Assembly (NCBI GenBank): GCA_963971305.1
Contig: OZ020303.1
Coordinates: 21,635,184 to 21,699,183, forward strand
Origin: Arcuatula senhousia
Taxonomy: Eukaryota; Mollusca; Bivalvia; Mytilida; Mytilidae
DNA length: 64,000 nt
Direction of reading: 5' to 3'
The first letter of the stretch is position 1. Every line of letters begins with the position of its first letter. The position numbers were made by a program, and so were the translations under genes. The notes beneath the pieces are model-generated. The model did no database searches, was not told the DNA's origin, and saw only the letters and a list, made by a program, of their open reading frames with translations. Below are positions 13,701-23,276 of the stretch, in pieces.

Positions 13701-16585
13701 TACCTCTTCTTCGATCCCCTTTCTGCATAACTCAATAGTGTTTTTATTGGTTCTTGGACATGTGGTAGACAAAACTTTATATTATTGGTTAGGTTTAAGA
13801 TTTGTGGTATAGGTGTCAAGATGGCCGATTCCTCACGGGCAGACATTTGTATGGACAGTATTTGACCAGTATGGAGAGACATTTGGAATGGAACATCGTG
13901 GTCAATTATCAATGGAGAGTCAGTTTCTGAGCTTACGTCGAGCACACTATCATAGAAGCATTCTAAACTATACCTATCATTTCCAATTTCTTCATTTGCG
14001 TTAGGTGACAACAATGATGAAACATTATTTTTCAGAGCAGTATTGTTCTTATTGAAGACATTATCAAGAATCTCTTTCCATAACTCGTACTTTAACAGAA
14101 CAGACCTTTGATGAGGAAACAGTTTAATATATCCATCGTCCTCTATGTTCTCAGGTCTTGGTATAGTATCTTTTGTATAATCATATACCCGTTTTCTCCA
14201 TCTGAGTATGAGTCGGTTTAATTTCTCATTTTCCAAATTTTCTATATCATTAGTTTCCCTGTATTCCATGTGTACCATACACTCATCTTCGTCTAAGGGT
14301 ACCTCTGGGATTTTACATACTTTAATGTCCTGAAATCTTATCTTTAAAGGTTTCGCTGAATTTTGATGGAAACCAGGTAAAAGAATTTGAAAGTCTTCTT
14401 CTGTCATAGAGCAAACAAAACATTGGAACAAAACTGGTTTTGTATTCAAATATTGAGCAAAGCATAAACTTTCACATTGGTTCTCAAATGGATGTCTTTG
14501 TTTCATCAATTTGTTTAGATTATTCCGAATTCCATGAATTTCATCAGCACTGTAAGGAGTTGCTGTGTTGTCAATATATGCATGGACAAAACGTTGAATA
14601 ATAATATCACAATACCTTTCTAGAGGCGATGTAAAATGAACAAGGCACCCCTCGTCCTCTGAATTGCTCATTAAATACTGAGAAGGTGGCTTTTGTGAAT
14701 GATATTCGTTTAATGCTAGAGCTTGTTTCGGGTAAAGGTAATCAAAACATATAATCTGCTTTGCCTCTGGAAATCTATTCTGTTCCAACAGACCACTAAC
14801 TAAAGCCAATGTTTTTTCAGACACTTGTAAAAGAAGATCAATTTCTTCGTGTTCATCATCATAACTTCTTATTCGGGTTTTTAGACGGTTCAAATTAAAA
14901 GATTCCAATCGCATGAATGGTTGATTTTGAAATTCTACTGCTAAATGCATTGTATTTTTATATTTGCTATACCAAGATTCAAGATTATCCCTGACTTGTC
15001 CTGACGCTGGTAGACTCTGAAAAACAGGAACAATATCAAATTTATTTCGTAAAAGCTCTCTAACGACTTTGTTTACTAAAGTCAAAATTTCATTTACCAG
15101 CATTCGAGAATTCATTGTTGACATAAAATTATCATTTTCTGAAAAATCTAGTTTCATTTCTGCTGCAAAAGAGGCATGATGAAGTCGGTCATATCTTAGA
15201 TTTTCGGCAATGCTGAATAAAGACATGATATCTTGTCCCACGAATCCATATTCGTCAAACTGTTGCGTATGGTTTATGATATCTTCTACTTGCTGAAAAG
15301 TAAAATGGTTTGATGTTTTAATACGTGTCCGTTTAAGAGCTTTACTTAGAACGTGTCCTCTTCTATCTAAATCTATAAAAACTGACAATGTATGGCGCAT
15401 TAACCCTCGCTTAAGACTGCAAAAACGATCAATTTCGTTCGGTAACATTGCATGATCTGGAAGGCCATATTTATGACTAGAAGAAAATCCTATTTTTTGC
15501 GCTTGGTTATCAATAGCACTGTCTTTTTCTACAATTCTACTAACATCTGCAACGTAAACGCCAAGACGAACGTTCTTGCTTTGACCTAAATTGTTAAAGC
15601 TGAATCCACAACTTATGTTATTTGATTCATGTGAACCTATTGTAAAAACGCTGTATGTCTGAGAAATATCTTCGTAATTATCGTTTGGTGTGTTAGTTCG
15701 CAATTCTTGGATCTCTCCTAACCTCGCATATTCTGGACATAGAGGTATGCGATTTTGTATAGATATCAATGTAAGACCTTGCTCAATATCTGAAGAGATA
15801 TGAACGGCATCCAAAACAGCACCAAGAGGGTAAATGTTTGTTAGTTTCCATTTTAGTATCACCACTATAAATAGCCAATCCTCTCTCTCATCTTCTTTCA
15901 CGGTTTTGTAACGGTCAAAAACGAGGCTTTTTGTTTGTTCTATGTACCTATGTATTTCTACACTGGTTCGAAGTCGATTTTGTGCAATTCTACCATGTAG
16001 GACATTTATTTTTGGGAGTGTTTTACAAAAAGGAACCATCAAATGGCCCTGATTTCTATCCTTAATACACACTAGAAGAGGGTGAGTTATATTTTCATAT
16101 CGTTTTCTGGACACAAACGAAACTACTTCACCATAAAACTTCCCATCTGTCGAAGGATCCCCGCTGTTGTGTAGTTTGACGTAAACTGTATCATCTGAAA
16201 ATGCTTGTCCACAGTTTGCTCTACCTTTAATTTGGACTTCTGTTCTCTCTTGTTCGTTGGTACCCGGTACAATGCAAACTCCATCTTCAACCGATTTAAG
16301 CCTTAATATTCCTTTTTTGTAAATATTTGATTCATTTGTGTATGTTTCCTCGTTGAATGTTTGGTGAATATCGCGATAAAGGAACGGGCGTGGTTCCAAT
16401 CCATTCTGATTGTTTCTCATAAACTCATAACGTTCTATTTCTAAACCGTTTGTAAACCATTCTTCATAATCTCGGTAAAACGTATTACCGTTATTTTCGA
16501 TAGCTGAAGGATTAGTAGAATTTCTATAAGGACGTCTATCCCTATCAGCGTCTACCCAATCCTCATCCGAATCTGAATCCATAAC
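7635..16585 (-). CDS. HELZ2: HELZ2-like RNB/UPF1-type helicase, nuclease-dead paralog, 3' end not in window
   Basis: Seven coding exons on the minus strand: 16582-13167, 12695-12610, 9980-9837, 9513-9373, 9162-8525, 8217-7990 and 7791-7635, giving 1,603 codons in continuous phase. All junctions are GT/AG, and exon lengths and phases match the plus-strand paralog (86 and 157 nt identical). Order: acidic start, cold-shock-like OB folds (about residues 85-250), RNB domain (about 300-680), S1-like tail, then SF1 helicase with GPPGTGKT (K1219), DESG (D1406), VLIGDHKQLRP and the QSQG part of motif V. The RNB signature IDPPNSRDLDDALS of the paralog reads IGSHESNNISCGFS here, so all four metal-binding aspartates are gone. 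The later R in SPIRRY is E655. Family knowledge says such an RNB cannot cleave RNA; it may bind it. No TPR-like N-terminus was seen. Motif VI lies beyond the window or is lost. An AG acceptor at 16586 allows a non-coding 5' exon upstream. Confidence 0.9.
7990..8217 (-). CDS. HELZ2: Coding exon 6 of minus HELZ2-like gene
   Basis: 228 nt from acceptor TATTAAG to donor GTG|GTAGGT. It encodes HPAICNFPSRRFYDGAL and ends NEQSRSNEDEVRHV, matching NPRICDFPSKQFYKNKL and NEQSCSNKEEVQQV of the paralog. This is the region after YRM in UPF1-like helicases. Confidence 0.92.
8525..9162 (-). CDS. HELZ2: Coding exon 5 of minus HELZ2-like gene: helicase motifs II and III
   Basis: 638 nt from acceptor TTTGAAG to donor ATG|GTAGGT. 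It encodes RVYGGAYEQLDYPIPGR, YDVIFCTTSMV, LIIDESGMCSEPS (Walker B), VLIGDHKQLRPIV (motif III) and LNIQYRM (motif IV start). The paralog exon 48088-48686 aligns throughout. Confidence 0.95.
9373..9513 (-). CDS. HELZ2: Coding exon 4 of minus HELZ2-like gene: Walker A completion
   Basis: 141 nt from acceptor GATTACAG to donor C|GTAAGT. It encodes TGKTYVGVKLVYLFDKLNG and then IIFCGPSNKSVDLVA (motif Ia). The Walker lysine is intact. Confidence 0.93.
9837..9980 (-). CDS. HELZ2: Coding exon 3 of minus HELZ2-like gene: start of helicase
   Basis: 144 nt between acceptor TTTGTAG and donor G|GTATAA. It encodes the Q-motif-like NQYQNEAIK stretch and ends in QGPPG, the first half of Walker A. The paralog splits Walker A at the same base. 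Confidence 0.92.
10075..10146. repeat. Near-perfect hairpin in intron
   Basis: Arms 10075-10106 and 10116-10146 pair over about 31 bases (AATTCTGGTCA... and ...TGACCAGAATT, both containing TATATCGACTTA), with one mismatch and a loop of about 9 bases. It sits in the intron between exons 3 and 2 of the minus gene. It could be a tiny MITE or a transcribed hairpin. Confidence 0.9.
10640..10890 (+). repeat. Dispersed mollusc repeat copy
   Basis: It has the same order of blocks as the copies at 16905-17046 and 38965-39172: CGGAGCACCTGAGTTCACTC, then a GTTTTGTC stretch, then CCCTTTGGTACACCTTTGCTTC. It is diverged and lies in an intron of the minus gene. Confidence 0.75.
10891..12609. repeat. Intronic low-complexity and duplicated segment
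   Basis: It holds a short direct duplication: AACACGAAATGATGATGACA followed by AATATGGGGGTGGGGTG occurs at about 11923-11980 and 12147-12201, with a third partial copy near 12239. The block at 11845-11900 includes GTGTTTAACGCC, a phrase also seen next to the SINE at 18186. The ORFs of 75-152 codons here are low complexity and overlap in several frames, so I do not call them genes. Confidence 0.65.
12610..12695 (-). CDS. HELZ2: Coding exon 2 of minus HELZ2-like gene
   Basis: 86 nt between acceptor TTTTACAG and donor G|GTAAAT. It encodes a linker containing ETNLKKLSYSSTLSQSIC. Length and phase are identical to the matching exon 46790-46875 of the paralog. Confidence 0.9.
12696..13166. other. 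Intron 1 of minus HELZ2-like gene
   Basis: 471 bp between donor GTAAGA (13166 leftwards) and acceptor TTTTACAG (ending 12696). No repeat or gene was recognised in it. Confidence 0.8.
13167..16582 (-). CDS. HELZ2: Coding exon 1 of minus HELZ2-like gene: OB folds and RNB domain
   Basis: This 3,416-nt exon runs from ATG (MDSDSDEDW) to the donor AA|GTAAGA and is one open frame. It covers the whole OB-RNB-S1-like module on a single exon, like the 3.7-kb exon of the paralog. RNB positions: GSHESNNISC at residues 316-325 replace the catalytic aspartate cluster, and HFTSPLERY at 649-657 replaces HFTSPIRRY. The long open frame without stops indicates continuing selection on the protein, so this is not a simple pseudogene. 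Confidence 0.95.
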
Positions 16586-16724
16586 CTATAATGATGAAAA
16601 CGACAGTAAAAAATAGAGATTCATTTTAATCATCAGTGCTGATTGTAGACTGTATACCTCAAGCAGAAAGCTGAACGAAATTTTAACAATTTTTGCATCC
16701 CTTGTCATATTTTTACTATCTTTA

Positions 16725-16835
16725 TACCCTGCCACACGAAGTGGCGAGGTATTATGTCATTCCCTCACTTTCTTTTGGATTTCATCCGTCCGTCTGTCCG
16801 TCTGTCCGTCCATCCGTCCCCCAAAGGTTTCCGAA
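16725..16835 (+). repeat. Mollusc repeat with CCGT/CTGT microsatellite
   Basis: ACCCTGCCACACGAAGTGGC is followed by a CCGTCCGTCTGTCCGTCTGT microsatellite at about 16786-16820. Related openings (CCTGCCAC) occur near 35310. It lies just upstream of the minus gene's first coding exon. Confidence 0.6.
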
Positions 16836-16904
16836 TGATACCTTGAAAACGCGTCAAATGATTTGAATGAAAAGTAAAGTAAAGTACAATAAAAAAATCG
16901 CGTT

Positions 16905-17046
16905 GTTGATTGATATTCGGTTATTTTGTGTTTCCATGTTTTACATGTTGTCTGTTTTTGTCCCGTGCTTGTTGGTGTTTACTGGTTTTGTCTCTGCCCT
17001 TTCGGACTTCTGACATTCGGATACCCCATTGGTTCCTCTGCTTCTT
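16905..17046 (+). repeat. Dispersed mollusc repeat copy
   Basis: It contains ATGTTTTACATGTTGTCTGT, GTGTTTACTGGTTTTGTCTC and CATTCGGATACCCCATTGG, the diagnostic blocks of the family found at seven other places in the window. Confidence 0.85.
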
Positions 17047-17167
17047 TTATTATTCTCATGATATAAATAAAACAAGACTACAATATACTTTAGCAAAGAG
17101 CAATGTTTTATTTCATGGAACTCCGCTCTAACATCAACATTCGAACGCTGTAAATGGTGGAGGAAAC

Positions 17168-17257
17168 CGGAGTAACCTCGAACACTAGCTGAGAGAAGCT
17201 TGGCTAGTGATCAATGGTGCGGTATTTAAATCAGCGCCTTACACCACTCGGCCACTG
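17168..17257 (-). repeat. tRNA-derived SINE head, minus orientation
   Basis: Read on the minus strand: GTGGCCGAGTGGTGTAAGGC (box A-like, class II tRNA type as in Ser or Leu), a variable-arm-like part, then GTGTTCGAGGTTAC (box B-like). The mate at 18186-18275 is in opposite orientation. It is not a functional tRNA gene because the acceptor stem does not close. Confidence 0.75.
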
Positions 17258-17329
17258 CATATTTTGGTAATATCATTCTATGCATGGGGTACCGGGATGG
17301 GGAATAAGAGTGTGCAATGTATAAAAGTC

Positions 17330-18125
17330 AAATATTTTAATGTTACTTTTAGCATTTAATCTTAAATTGATTTATAAAATTGTGGTTTCATTATTATTTG
17401 TGGGTCATTAATTTTCTTGGTTTTCGTTGGTGGCCGTGACCAACGAAATTTGGAAACCCAAACGAAAATTGAATTGAACATTGATCTGTATAATGCAGAC
17501 TAATATTTTAATGTTACTTAAGCATTTACTCTTAAATTGATTTATAAAGAGGCAAAGAGGCACCAATGGGGCATTTGAGTGTCAAAAGTCCGAATGGACA
17601 ACGACTAAACCGGTAAACACGAACAAGAACAGCACGAAAAAACACAAAACACAAAATCAACCGAACGGAAATCAACAACACGAATGCAATTCCTAACATG
17701 AGTGAACTCAGGTGCTCCGGAAGAGTAAGCGGTTCCTGACTGCTATAGCACACCCGTTGTGTTGCTAATTTCCAATTCATTGTGTAAAATCCGGTAGAGG
17801 AAGACAAAATAAATTCTACGACAAACCAAAATCTGTACTCATTTGGGAGATAGAAGTGTGGTTTCATTATTATTTGTGGGTCATTGATTTTCGTGGTTTT
17901 CTTCGGTGGCCGTGACCCACAAAATTAGAAACCCAAACGAAAATTTAATTTAACATTGATCTGGATGCTGCAGACTTCAGAACTGTGAATTTTATTATTC
18001 TCATGATCGAATCACAAAACAAGACTACAATATACTTTAGCAAAAAGCTATGTTTTATTTAATGGAACTACGCTCTAAAATCAACATTTGAACGCTATAA
18101 GTTTGCCGTGTAAATTTCAAAATTA
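17330..18125. repeat. Locally duplicated repeat block
   Basis: The block at 17385-17475 (GTGGTTTCATTATTATTTGT, then GTGGCCGTGAC) recurs at 17857-17975. The block at 17045-17128 (ACAAGACTACAATATACTTT) recurs at 17989-18100. A third direct repeat (AATATTTTAATGTTACTT) is at about 17333 and 17503. A minus-strand copy of the dispersed family (about 17548-17735) sits between them. Confidence 0.8.
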
Positions 18126-18185
18126 GCAATACTTATCAAAAGTGAATAGCTTCGGCATGTTTTGATTTTTGTGTGTGTTTAACGC

Positions 18186-18275
18186 CATTGGCCGTGTGGT
18201 CTAAGGCGCTGATTTGAATACCACACTATTGATCACTAGCCGAGCACCTCTCAGCTGGTGTTCGAATCCATTTTG
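18186..18275 (+). repeat. tRNA-derived SINE head, plus orientation
   Basis: TGGCCGTGTGGTCTAAGGCG (box A-like) and GTGTTCGAATCC (box B-like) frame a class II tRNA-like fold with a long variable arm (TAGCCGAGCACC...). It aligns with the inverted copy at 17168-17257. A tail of unknown origin continues to about 18420. Confidence 0.8.
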
Positions 18276-18449
18276 TAATTTGCAAAAAGAGACTTCACCA
18301 ACTGTCTGTGATAAGGTTTGTCAGTTACCTGCCCAATGTCTGGTGTCCTCAACATCGTGTTTGTTTGTTTTCTTGTTTGTGATGGCTTTACTCCCAGGCA
18401 GTGCAATTTAGGCTATTTCCGGGAGATGAACATGAAATGATTCAGCATC

Positions 18450-19199
18450 GTGGAAAATGGCAATGTTTTCGCTAAAGGACCTAAATATAGCGAGCCAAGA
18501 CGAATCAACTGGAGCTATAATTTTGAAACAATTATGGATTCAGTTGAAGACTATGGCAGAAAATGGACCAAAAAAGAACAAGAGAAAGAATGTGACGTTT
18601 TGTCAGAACGGGTAAAAGCTGTGAGGTCATTGGTTTTTAAAGGATCAATCCTTTAAAAGGCTCAATGAGCACTAAGGCAACATTCATTTTCAGCAACGCT
18701 GATGTTGTCAAAACATTGTCCACCTTACATGACAAATATGTTGTTGTACCTGTAGACAAAGCACCAAATAACATCATTTTTGTGTGCAAGAAACACTATA
18801 TTGACTTTTTGACAGCTGAATTAGGGGTTGGTTGTACCAGCAATAGCACCACACACACGGCTACAACACTGTCTAAGGAGGAAATAATTGACAATCACAA
18901 ATCTGTCATTTCCTCCTTCGGCCTTTCTGTTGGTGCCAATAATGATGACATTCCATCACTGTATTGGATTCCTACGTTACATAAAAATCCATACAAACAG
19001 CGATTCATTGTAGGACTATCCAAATGTACAACTAAACCTCTTTCAGTTCTGTTGACTTCAATACTTACGGCAATAAAATCCGGCCTGTAGAAATATTACG
19101 ATTATTGTTATTCTAGAAATGATGTCAACCAAATGTGGATCTTGAAGAATTCGAAAGAACTAATGGAGTTTCTTATATCTAAATCATTCTTCTTGTAAC
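18450..19199 (+). pseudogene. Penelope-like reverse transcriptase remnant, 5' part
   Basis: The frame opens MENGNVFAKGPKYSEPRRIN and, after a stop and a frame change near 18656, continues with LHDKYVVVPVDKAPNNIIFV and YWIPTLHKNPYKQRFIVG. It then carries on (after another stop near 19088) as NDVNQMWILKNSKELMEF. These phrases are characteristic of the RT of Penelope-like and related retroelements in aquatic invertebrates (recognised by resemblance, not by search). The remnant is interrupted at 19199 by the foldback element and resumes at 23283. Confidence 0.8.
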
Positions 19200-19232
19200 T
19201 ATGGCACGCCATATTTATATTTATTCCTCTTT

Positions 19233-19815
19233 AAAGATATCTCATAAAATTTATAAGATATCTCGTATACTTTATAAGATATCTTATTAATTATATAAGA
19301 TATCTCATATAAATGGTAGTTTATAAGATATCTTATAAAACATATGAGATATCTTATAAAACATATAAGATATCTTATAAAACATATAAGATATCTCATA
19401 AAGTTTATAAGATATCTTATAAAGATTATTAGATATCTCATATAAAATAATTTATAAGATATCTTATAAAACTTATAAGATATCTTATAAAACTAATAAG
19501 ATATCTTATAAAGTTTATAAGATATCTCATAAAGTTTATTAGATATCTTATATATTTTATGAGATATCTTATAAGTGATTTTTTATAAGATATCTCTTAA
19601 AGTTTACGAGATATCTTATAAACTTTATAAGATATCTTATAACTTTTATTAGATATCTTATAAATTATTTTATATAAGATATCTCATAATCTTTATAAGA
19701 TATCTAATAAACTTTATGAGATATCTTATATGTTTTATAAGATATCTTATATGTTTTATGAGATATCTTATATGTTTTATAAGATATCTCATATGTTTTA
19801 TAAGATATCTGATAA
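19233..19815. repeat. Left palindromic GATATC array
   Basis: About 28 units of roughly 20 bp, each centred on AAGATATCTT or GAGATATCTC with TTATAAA-type spacers. Every unit is its own inverted repeat. Apparent ORFs such as repeated IRYLIKH are translations of the array, not genes. Confidence 0.95.
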
Positions 19816-20690
19816 ACTCCCATTTACAATGTATGGAAGGTGCGCTTCGTAAAAACGATTGAGAAGTACACCCGCTAAAATTGATTAGCGCTTTTATGGT
19901 GGCTTGTGGGTAAATCAGACGAAAAAGAAACCCGAAATTGGGAATTTTCATCTAAAATGCCAGAAATATGCCTAATAGTAATGTTTTTTAACTAGAAACT
20001 ATTATTAAGGCATTTATGTTACTAATGACTTAAAATTGACTTTAATTTAGTTCTTAAAAATACAAATGAAATACTTTTATACATAAATATTCCGAAAATC
20101 ACGTATATAAAACATCATAAGTATTTAAAACATTATTTTTTATCCTAAAGATAAGCTACCTAAATAACAATATATTGAAGGGTGGAGAGTTGTTTTATTG
20201 TGCCCTTTTATGATAAAACACGACATCGGTGCACAAGTTGTGAAGTACATAGGCGAAAGTTTTTGGTACATCCGCACAAGTTGAATTGTACATCTTTTAA
20301 CGATTGGCGAAAATTGAGATGTGCAAATGCGACAGTTGAGATGTACAACTGCTTTAGTTGAGAAGTACAACGAAGAGTTGAAAGTACCAATAGGTAGATA
20401 TTATTTTTTGCTTTACCTCGTTACGATTTAATTCACATTGGTGGATTTTCAATTTCTCACGGTTCAGTTTTGTAAGTGTGTATTGTTTTCTGTTATCCGA
20501 TTATGTATGCTAGATTCGCCTTTGATCTTTCTGAGTTACCCATTTTAACATCTGCAAATGCGACTTTTTGTTTTAATAATAATATTTCCAGACGAAATCG
20601 AAATGAAATAGTCAATTTTCAAAAAAAAACTCATTAAATCATTAGCTTTTTCATGTTTGGATCATATGGTTTGATCATTGTTCAAATAAA

Positions 20691-20880
20691 AGGGAGTCGG
20701 CGGTAAAGTTGTTAACGTGTCGGGCTACTAACACTGAATCTCGTGGTTCCATCCTCGTCTGAGGTGAAAATTTCATGAACCAATTTTCCGACTCTTCTCA
20801 ACACCATTTGTGAGAGTGGTTTCGAGGAACGATGCCCAGTCTTTCGAAATGGGCAAAAAGATGTCCTTTTTTAATATGGT
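20691..20880 (+). repeat. tRNA-derived SINE-like insertion
   Basis: GGTAAAGTTGTTAACGTG (box A-like) is followed 40 bases later by GTGGTTCCATCCTC (box B-like), a tRNA-like promoter layout. A tRNA-unrelated body follows to about 20880. It lies inside the foldback element, so it inserted later or travelled with it. Confidence 0.6.
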
Positions 20881-20929
20881 GAAAGGAATATATTATGCTC
20901 GCTTTAAAAGTTCTTTAAAACTTTAAAGT

Positions 20930-21037
20930 CCTCTCTTGTTTGTTCCGTGCTTGTTTTGTTATGTAATGACCGATTTTGCCTTCGCTCTTCTTGACTTTTG
21001 GCTTCGGACTGCCCGATTGGTGTCTCTTGTCTTCTTG
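20930..21037 (+). repeat. Dispersed mollusc repeat copy
   Basis: A diverged copy with CCGTGCTTGTTTTGTTATGT, GATTTTGCCTTCGCTCTTCT and GCCCGATTGGTGTCTCTTG, nested in the foldback element. Confidence 0.65.
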
Positions 21038-22678
21038 TATAGACTAGTTCGATAAGAGGAGGCTCAATTGTGCCGCTACAACGTTAACGCTCGCAAACTG
21101 CAAAACAAAATTTTGTAGCAATATATACGGTTTTCAAGTTACATGTATTTGTAAAATATAGTGATTTTTATGGTCCCAAAAATGCGAAAATTGTCATTTT
21201 ATGCCACCCGCGACGCCATGTCGGGGGCACTAGGTTTTACCTATGCTCGTACGTCCGTACGTATATGTATAATTCCGCAAAGCGTTTCTAAGAAACCGTA
21301 AATGGAAATGAGTTGGTACTTGGTAGGAAGGTTCAGTATGACAAACAATGCATCCTAAGCCATAAGCAACTCTCAGATTTGTAGGACTTTCAACTTTTAA
21401 TTTGGGGCCAACGGGGGCATCCGCGTCCCATGGACACATTCTTTCTTTATCTTTTTTTTTATCTAAAATCGTTGTCATTTTCAACAAAATTTCGAATTCA
21501 TATATTTTAAGATAGAGCGTGACACTGGTCATGTGACCGCGAAAAGCAAAAAGTGCAACAATATGTACAAATGTCATTAAATATGAATAAAATTTAAGCT
21601 AAACATTTTTTTACATTAAAAGCTTAGGATTACTTTTGAATTATTATCAAACTCCTCAATTAAACGTATATACATGTAAATACATTTTATGTTTATTTTT
21701 CAAGGGAAATAATTCATACAAAAACTGAAAAAAATTTCAAAAGATTATAATGTTGGCAAAATTTTAAGCAAGTGACCCACTTTTTAAAGTTTTAATTCAG
21801 AACATGTTGAAAAAAAAGGTCATATTGAGAACATATTTTATGCAAATATTTTGACTGCTCTTGTATAAATTACTAGGCACACTTTGAACCCTGATACTGG
21901 GAAAACAAGGTAAGTGACCTTGCTACGCCTGACACGCATTTCCTTTATTCATAACTTTGCAAAATATCTGTTTTCAATCGCGTTGTATGCAAAGTTCTCG
22001 CAGCGCTCTGTATTGTCGAGTCGGGAAATATTGAGTATGGATATGACCCTTTTAAAGAATACATCCTTAAGTAAATTTCTTGTCTAAAGTGATTGCCGAT
22101 TTTTATTTAAATTTAGTATTTTTCGTGTTCAAATGTGTATAAACAAAGTACACTGTTGCACTGATAAACTTTAGCTTATGTACTATTCAACATGTGCTTG
22201 TGTACTATTCAACTAGTGCACTCTCAAAAAAGTTGTACTTCACAACTATAACATGAAATATTTTACTTGCTTTGAAAGATAGATTTGTAGCATTACTTAT
22301 TAACTTTATTTCATCTATTTTATTATATGGTTATTGAGGAAATTGATTAAAGTATACAATATATACATGTTTTATTTTGTTTGTTTGCCCATTTTCATGC
22401 AGCGGCTACTTTATTTCAAAAAATGAACAAAACGTTCGACTTTTTTATTCTTACTTGACGGCCATTGATTTTAGTTAAAAACGAATGTCATTTCATAGAA
22501 CAATGTAAAGTATAGTAGCAAAAGTGCCAATTAAATTCAAAGGAATGACTGCTAACAAGTCTTTTTTATGGAAAAAGCCAAAAAATATGCAGACGGTTTT
22601 CTAGGTTGCACAAGTCAACTATGACGTATGTACTTCTCAATCGTTTTTACACAGCGCACCTTCCATACATTGATTTAT

Positions 22679-23245
22679 ATGAGATATCTTATATATTTAA
22701 TAAGATATCTTATAAAGTATATGAGATATCTTATAAACTTTATAAGATATCTTATATTTTTATAAGGCCTCTTTAAAGATATCTCATAAAATTTATAAGA
22801 TATCTCATAAAGTTTATAAGATATCTGATAAACTTTATAAGATATCTGATAAACTTTATAAGATATCTGATAAACTTTATAAGATATCTTATAAACTTTA
22901 TAAGATATCTTATAAAAAATAATTTATAAGATATCTCATATACTTTATAAGATATCCTATAAACATTATGAGATATCTTATAAACTTTATCAGATATCTT
23001 ATAAACATTGTGTTTAGTAGATATCTCATTTTCTTTTAAAGATATCTTATATATTAAATAAGATATCTTATAAAATTTATAAGATATCTCATAAAGTTTA
23101 TAAGATATCTTATAAAGTATATGAGATATCTTATAAATTATTTTTTATAAGATATCTCATAAAGTTTATAAGATATCTTATAAACTTTATGAGATATCTT
23201 ATAAAGTATATGAGATATCTTATAAAGTTTATGAGATATCTATAA
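22679..23245. repeat. Right palindromic GATATC array
   Basis: The mirror arm of 19233-19815, with the same 20-bp palindromic units. Both arms together would allow a very long foldback structure. Confidence 0.95.
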
Positions 23246-23276
23246 AGATGAATAAATGTAAAAACGGCTTGCCATA

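Larger units (their letters stand above)
19200..23276. mobile_element. Foldback-type DNA transposon, 4,077 bp, inserted in the RT remnant
   Basis: The ends are inverted: TATGGCACGCC at 19200 and its match TATGGCAAGCC read backwards from 23276. Similarity continues for about 45 bp (…TTTATTC.TCTTTA.AGATATCTCAT). A 6-bp target duplication TGTAAC flanks it (19194-19199 and 23277-23282). The arms are GATATC palindrome arrays. Just inside each arm lies a second inverted match (CAATGTATGGAAGGTGCGCT at about 19828, and inverted at about 22653-22673). The centre carries several GTTGAGAAGTACA-like boxes, forward on the left and inverted on the right. No transposase was recognised, so it is probably non-autonomous. 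A 6-bp duplication would fit several superfamilies; I do not assign one. Confidence 0.88.

Noticed and set aside
19199..19951. ORFs with repeated IRYLIKH-type peptides
   Set aside because: They are translations of the GATATC palindrome array, not proteins.
20691..20765. Functional tRNA gene
   Set aside because: It has box A- and box B-like stretches, but the acceptor stem does not pair and the anticodon arm is imperfect; a SINE head fits better.
19233..23245. CRISPR-like array
   Set aside because: Units are self-palindromic with no unique spacers, and the genome is eukaryotic.
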